From assembly GCA_016787805.1 (NCBI GenBank), contig JAEUTY010000018.1:124001-188000 (forward strand): 64,000 nt of DNA. Reading direction: 5' to 3'. Made by a program: the position numbers and the translations under genes. Origin of the DNA: Flavobacterium sp. (lineage in GTDB: Bacteria > Bacteroidota > Bacteroidia > Flavobacteriales > Flavobacteriaceae). How positions within the stretch are numbered: the stretch's first letter is position 1; each line of letters begins with the position of its first letter. The notes below the pieces were generated by a model. That model was not told where the DNA came from. It worked only from the letters and a program-made list of their open reading frames with translations, and did not search any database. Below, piece after piece: positions 61,665 to 64,000 of the stretch.

Positions 61665-61880
61665 CATTTTTGTTACTAAATGTGACCACGAAAGTAAAAA
61701 AAATATTTTAAAATTGGCTTCAATTATATTATTTATTATCATTTATTATTCTTTTTTTTGTGTGCGTTTTGCTGAAATAGAGTAGCGTCATTTGATGGGT
61801 TTAATGATTACATATACAAATAGTGAATCAATGAGGCACAATGCATTATTTACAGCTATTTCACATTTAATAAATAACAG

Positions 61881-62447
61881 ATGAAAAAAATCGTACTATT
61901 TGCTTCAGGTTCGGGCACGAATGCCGAGAACATTATAGTACATTTCAATAAAGGAAGTCAAAGTAACGTGGTTGCTGTCTTCACTAACAATCCACATGCC
62001 AAAGTGGTTGAAAGAGCAAAAAATCGCAAAGTAAAGACATTGATTTTCAGTAAAGAAGAGCTTTTACAAGGATTGATTTTGCAGCAATTAAAAGACATTC
62101 AACCCGATTTAATTGTATTGGCTGGATTTCTTTTGAAATTTCCTGAGCACATTGTTAAAGAGTTTCCCAATAAAATCATCAATATTCATCCAGCACTTTT
62201 ACCAAATTTCGGCGGAAAAGGCATGTACGGAATGAACGTTCATAAAGCCGTTTTAGAAAATAAAGAGAAGGAAACCGGTATTACCATTCATTATGTCAAC
62301 GAGCATTACGATGAAGGTGGAATCATCTTCCAACAATCAGTCAATATTGAAGAATGTACTACACCAGAGCAAATTGCCGAGAAAGTACATGAATTGGAAC
62401 ACGAGTTTTTTCCTCTCGTTATTGAAAGACTAATCACTAATCACTAA
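61881..62447 (+). CDS. purN: Phosphoribosylglycinamide formyltransferase (PurN)
   Basis: A 188-residue GAR transformylase using 10-formyl-tetrahydrofolate in purine synthesis. Nucleotide-binding KIVLFASGSGTNAENII (3-19), the catalytic NIHPALLPNFGGKGMYG with Asn, His and downstream Asp in HYDEGGIIFQQ. Divergent from acpP across a 275-base AT-rich spacer in which I see no other gene. Followed by rnhA. Confidence 0.96.
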   Translation: MKKIVLFASGSGTNAENIIVHFNKGSQSNVVAVFTNNPHAKVVERAKNRKVKTLIFSKEELLQGLILQQLKDIQPDLIVLAGFLLKFPEHIVKEFPNKIINIHPALLPNFGGKGMYGMNVHKAVLENKEKETGITIHYVNEHYDEGGIIFQQSVNIEECTTPEQIAEKVHELEHEFFPLVIERLITNH

Positions 62448-62458
62448 TTACTATTCAC

Positions 62459-62953
62459 TTGAACTATCAAGTCCACATCTACACTGACGGCGCTGCCAAA
62501 GGAAACCCCGGAAACGGCGGTTATGGAGTGGTTATGGAATTAGTGGGCACGAATTACAAAAAAGAATTCTACGAAGGTTTCCGACTCACTACTAATAATC
62601 GAATGGAATTATTGGCGGTAATCGTGGGTTTGGAAAAACTAAAAAACCCCAACATGACGGTTTTGGTCATTTCGGATTCGAAATACGTTGTTGATGCGGT
62701 AGAAAAAAAATGGGTTTTTGGCTGGGAAAAGAAAAACTTCACAGGAAAGAAAAATCCCGATTTATGGATGCGTTTCCTCAAAATTTACCGTAAACACCAA
62801 GTCGATTTCAAATGGATCAAAGGTCACAACAATCATCCACAAAACGAACGTTGCGATCAATTGGCGGTGTATGCTTCAGGTTTGCCTAATTTATCAATAG
62901 ATGAATTTTATGAGTCAATGGATAATGGACAATTGACAATTGATAATGACTGA
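62459..62953 (+). CDS. rnhA: Ribonuclease HI with a repeat-encoded tail
   Basis: A 164-residue RNase HI that degrades RNA in RNA-DNA hybrids. The catalytic acids are in HIYTDGAAKGNPGNGGYG (Asp10), RMELLAVIVGLEKL (Glu), VISDSKYVVDAV (Asp) and NERCDQLAVYAS (Asp). Translation probably starts at TTG 62459 (no nearer ATG in frame that keeps Asp10). The last dozen residues (MDNGQLTIDND) come from a simple repeat at the 3' end and are not part of the family. Follows purN by 11 bases. Confidence 0.95.
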   Translation: MNYQVHIYTDGAAKGNPGNGGYGVVMELVGTNYKKEFYEGFRLTTNNRMELLAVIVGLEKLKNPNMTVLVISDSKYVVDAVEKKWVFGWEKKNFTGKKNPDLWMRFLKIYRKHQVDFKWIKGHNNHPQNERCDQLAVYASGLPNLSIDEFYESMDNGQLTIDND

Positions 62954-63018
62954 TACTTCTCATGTTTTCATTAGATTCCTAATTATCAATTATCCATTGT
63001 TAATTATCAATTAATAAT
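62918..63018. repeat. Large inverted repeat at the rnhA 3' end
   Basis: A left arm from about 62918 to 62949 (GATAATGGACAATTGACAAT and flanks) is inverted against a right arm from about 62982 to 63018 (ATTATCAATTATCCATTGTT and flanks). The arms are AT-rich and imperfect. The left arm codes for the RNase H tail, and the right arm carries the possible -33 element of the next gene. The sequence type is common as a dispersed intergenic repeat in bacteria. Confidence 0.75.
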
Positions 63019-63027
63019 TACCTTTGC
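62997..63027 (+). promoter_or_regulatory. Promoter of the PfkB-type kinase gene
   Basis: TTG at 62997-62999, 20-base spacer, TACCTTTG at 63020-63027 (exact TAnnTTTG), 23 bases before the ATG. The -33 part lies inside the inverted repeat. Confidence 0.65.
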
Positions 63028-63050
63028 GCCTTTAATTTGAATCTCAACGA

Positions 63051-63974
63051 ATGAACAAACTTTTAATAGTAGGAACAGTAGCTTTTGATGCTATCGAAAC
63101 GCCTTTCGGGAAAACAGACAAAATTTTGGGTGGAGCAGGAACTTTTATCGGTTTATCGGCTTCGCATTTTAAATTACAATCAGCTATTGTTTCTGTAGTA
63201 GGTGACGATTTTCCACAAGACTATTTGGATTTATTAACCGATAGAAACATCGATATTTCGGGTCTTGAAATAGTTCAAGGCGGAAAAACCTTCTTTTGGA
63301 GTGGTCGTTACCACAACGATATGAACTCGCGCGATACGTTGGCAACTGAGTTGAACGTATTGGCTGATTTCAATCCGATTGTTCCTGAAAATTATAAAAA
63401 CGCCGATGTAGTAATGTTGGGTAATTTACATCCATTAGTACAAACAGGCGTTTTGAATCAAATGACAACCACGCCAAAATTAGTGGTTCTTGATACTATG
63501 AACTTCTGGATGGATTGTGCTTTACCAGAATTGTTAGACGTAATCAAACGTGTAGACGTAATTACAATTAATGATGAAGAAGCCCGTCAATTATCGGGTG
63601 AATATTCATTAGTAAAAGCCGCAGCGAAAATTCATACGATGGGACCAAAGTATGTGGTGATTAAAAAAGGAGAACACGGCGCATTGTTGTTCCACAACGA
63701 ACATATTTTCTTTGCTCCAGCATTGCCTTTGGCCGATGTATTTGATCCAACGGGTGCAGGCGACACTTTTGCAGGTGGATTTGCAGGTTACATTACACAA
63801 CAAGGCGACATTTCTTTTGAAACAATGAAAACCGCCATTATACAAGGTTCAAACTTGGCTTCGTTTTGTGTGGAGAAATTCGGAACTGAGCGCATGGTCG
63901 AATTAAAAGAAGCCGAAGTGAAAAATCGATTAAAACAATTCAAAGCGTTAACACAATTTGAAATAGAATTATAA
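63051..63974 (+). CDS. PfkB family carbohydrate kinase
   Basis: A 307-residue ribokinase-fold sugar kinase. It has GGAGTFIGLSASHF near the N-terminus and the ATP-site/anion-hole signature DPTGAGDTFAGGFAGYI near 232-248. The catalytic Asp is in GAGD. Substrate unknown; ribokinase, adenosine kinase-like and fructokinase activities are all in this fold. It has its own promoter and closes the window except for 26 bases that start another hairpin. Confidence 0.9.
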   Translation: MNKLLIVGTVAFDAIETPFGKTDKILGGAGTFIGLSASHFKLQSAIVSVVGDDFPQDYLDLLTDRNIDISGLEIVQGGKTFFWSGRYHNDMNSRDTLATELNVLADFNPIVPENYKNADVVMLGNLHPLVQTGVLNQMTTTPKLVVLDTMNFWMDCALPELLDVIKRVDVITINDEEARQLSGEYSLVKAAAKIHTMGPKYVVIKKGEHGALLFHNEHIFFAPALPLADVFDPTGAGDTFAGGFAGYITQQGDISFETMKTAIIQGSNLASFCVEKFGTERMVELKEAEVKNRLKQFKALTQFEIEL

Positions 63975-63984
63975 TAACTTTATG

Positions 63985-64000
63985 CCTCGAAATTTCGGGG
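63985..64000 (+). terminator. Possible terminator stem cut by the window edge
   Basis: CCTCGAAA/TTTCGGGG is almost perfectly self-complementary and lies 11 bases after the kinase stop. The sequence ends here, so a T tract cannot be confirmed. Confidence 0.4.

Noticed and set aside
1-64000. tRNA, rRNA or tmRNA genes
   Set aside because: No CCA-ended cloverleaf, no T-loop GGTTCGAATCC-type sequence and no rRNA-like GC-rich block were found on either strand by eye.

Overview
The window is AT-rich chromosomal DNA from a member of the Bacteroidota, most likely Flavobacteriaceae and close to Flavobacterium. Three things point there: a SprE/PorW-type gliding and type IX secretion (T9SS) lipoprotein, two proteins ending in T9SS type A sorting tails, and repeated matches to the Bacteroidota promoter -7 element TAnnTTTG just upstream of genes. 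No rRNA, tRNA, CRISPR array, prophage or transposase was seen. Coding density is high.

Layout. 1-17415 is a surface polysaccharide locus. It holds a Wzz-like protein, rmlA/C/D (no rmlB in the window), two paralogous lipoproteins, a Wzx flippase, a hexapeptide acyltransferase, Wzy- and ligase-like membrane proteins, GT4 glycosyltransferases, a UDP-glucuronate decarboxylase-like SDR and a WcaJ-like initiating transferase on the plus strand. A convergent minus-strand operon (CapK-like adenylase, UDP-GlcNAc 2-epimerase, glycosyltransferase) follows. 17473-27513 is mixed housekeeping: an Asp-box T9SS cargo protein, purD, upp, DUF4254 plus GT9, a PaaE-like reductase and an ABC transporter. 27703-31544 is sprE, a bactofilin, atpZ and a small membrane protein. 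31662-37227 is the F0F1 ATP synthase operon atpB-E-F-H-x-A-G, without atpD/atpC and with a small secreted protein gene between atpH and atpA. 37361-39919 holds a delta-60-repeat T9SS protein, a GNAT and a lipoprotein. 39945-50054 is a cell-envelope block: flippase, dut, nucleotidyltransferase, TPR, DUF4292, EnvC-like, thioesterase, HU-SPOR and dprA. It is interrupted by repeat-rich spacers and a four-helix-bundle gene flanked by 25-bp direct repeats. 50147-63974 holds trpS, plsC, an ECF sigma/anti-sigma operon, recA, pyk, rnc, fabF, acpP, purN, rnhA and a PfkB kinase.

Most striking is the minus-strand operon 53502-55974: a lipoprotein, an ECF sigma factor and a 500-residue protein. The last joins a cytoplasmic anti-sigma-like segment, one inner-membrane helix, about 200 residues of low-complexity periplasmic linker and a C-terminal outer-membrane beta-barrel ending in Phe. 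One polypeptide would therefore span both membranes and could pass outer-membrane state directly to a sigma factor. Other notable points are the repeat-flanked four-helix-bundle gene, the intergenic repeat islands, a heptanucleotide repeat inside rmlD, a dispersed-type repeat that supplies both the tail of RNase HI and a promoter element, and the HU-SPOR fusion. All family names come from reading motifs by eye; no search was run.
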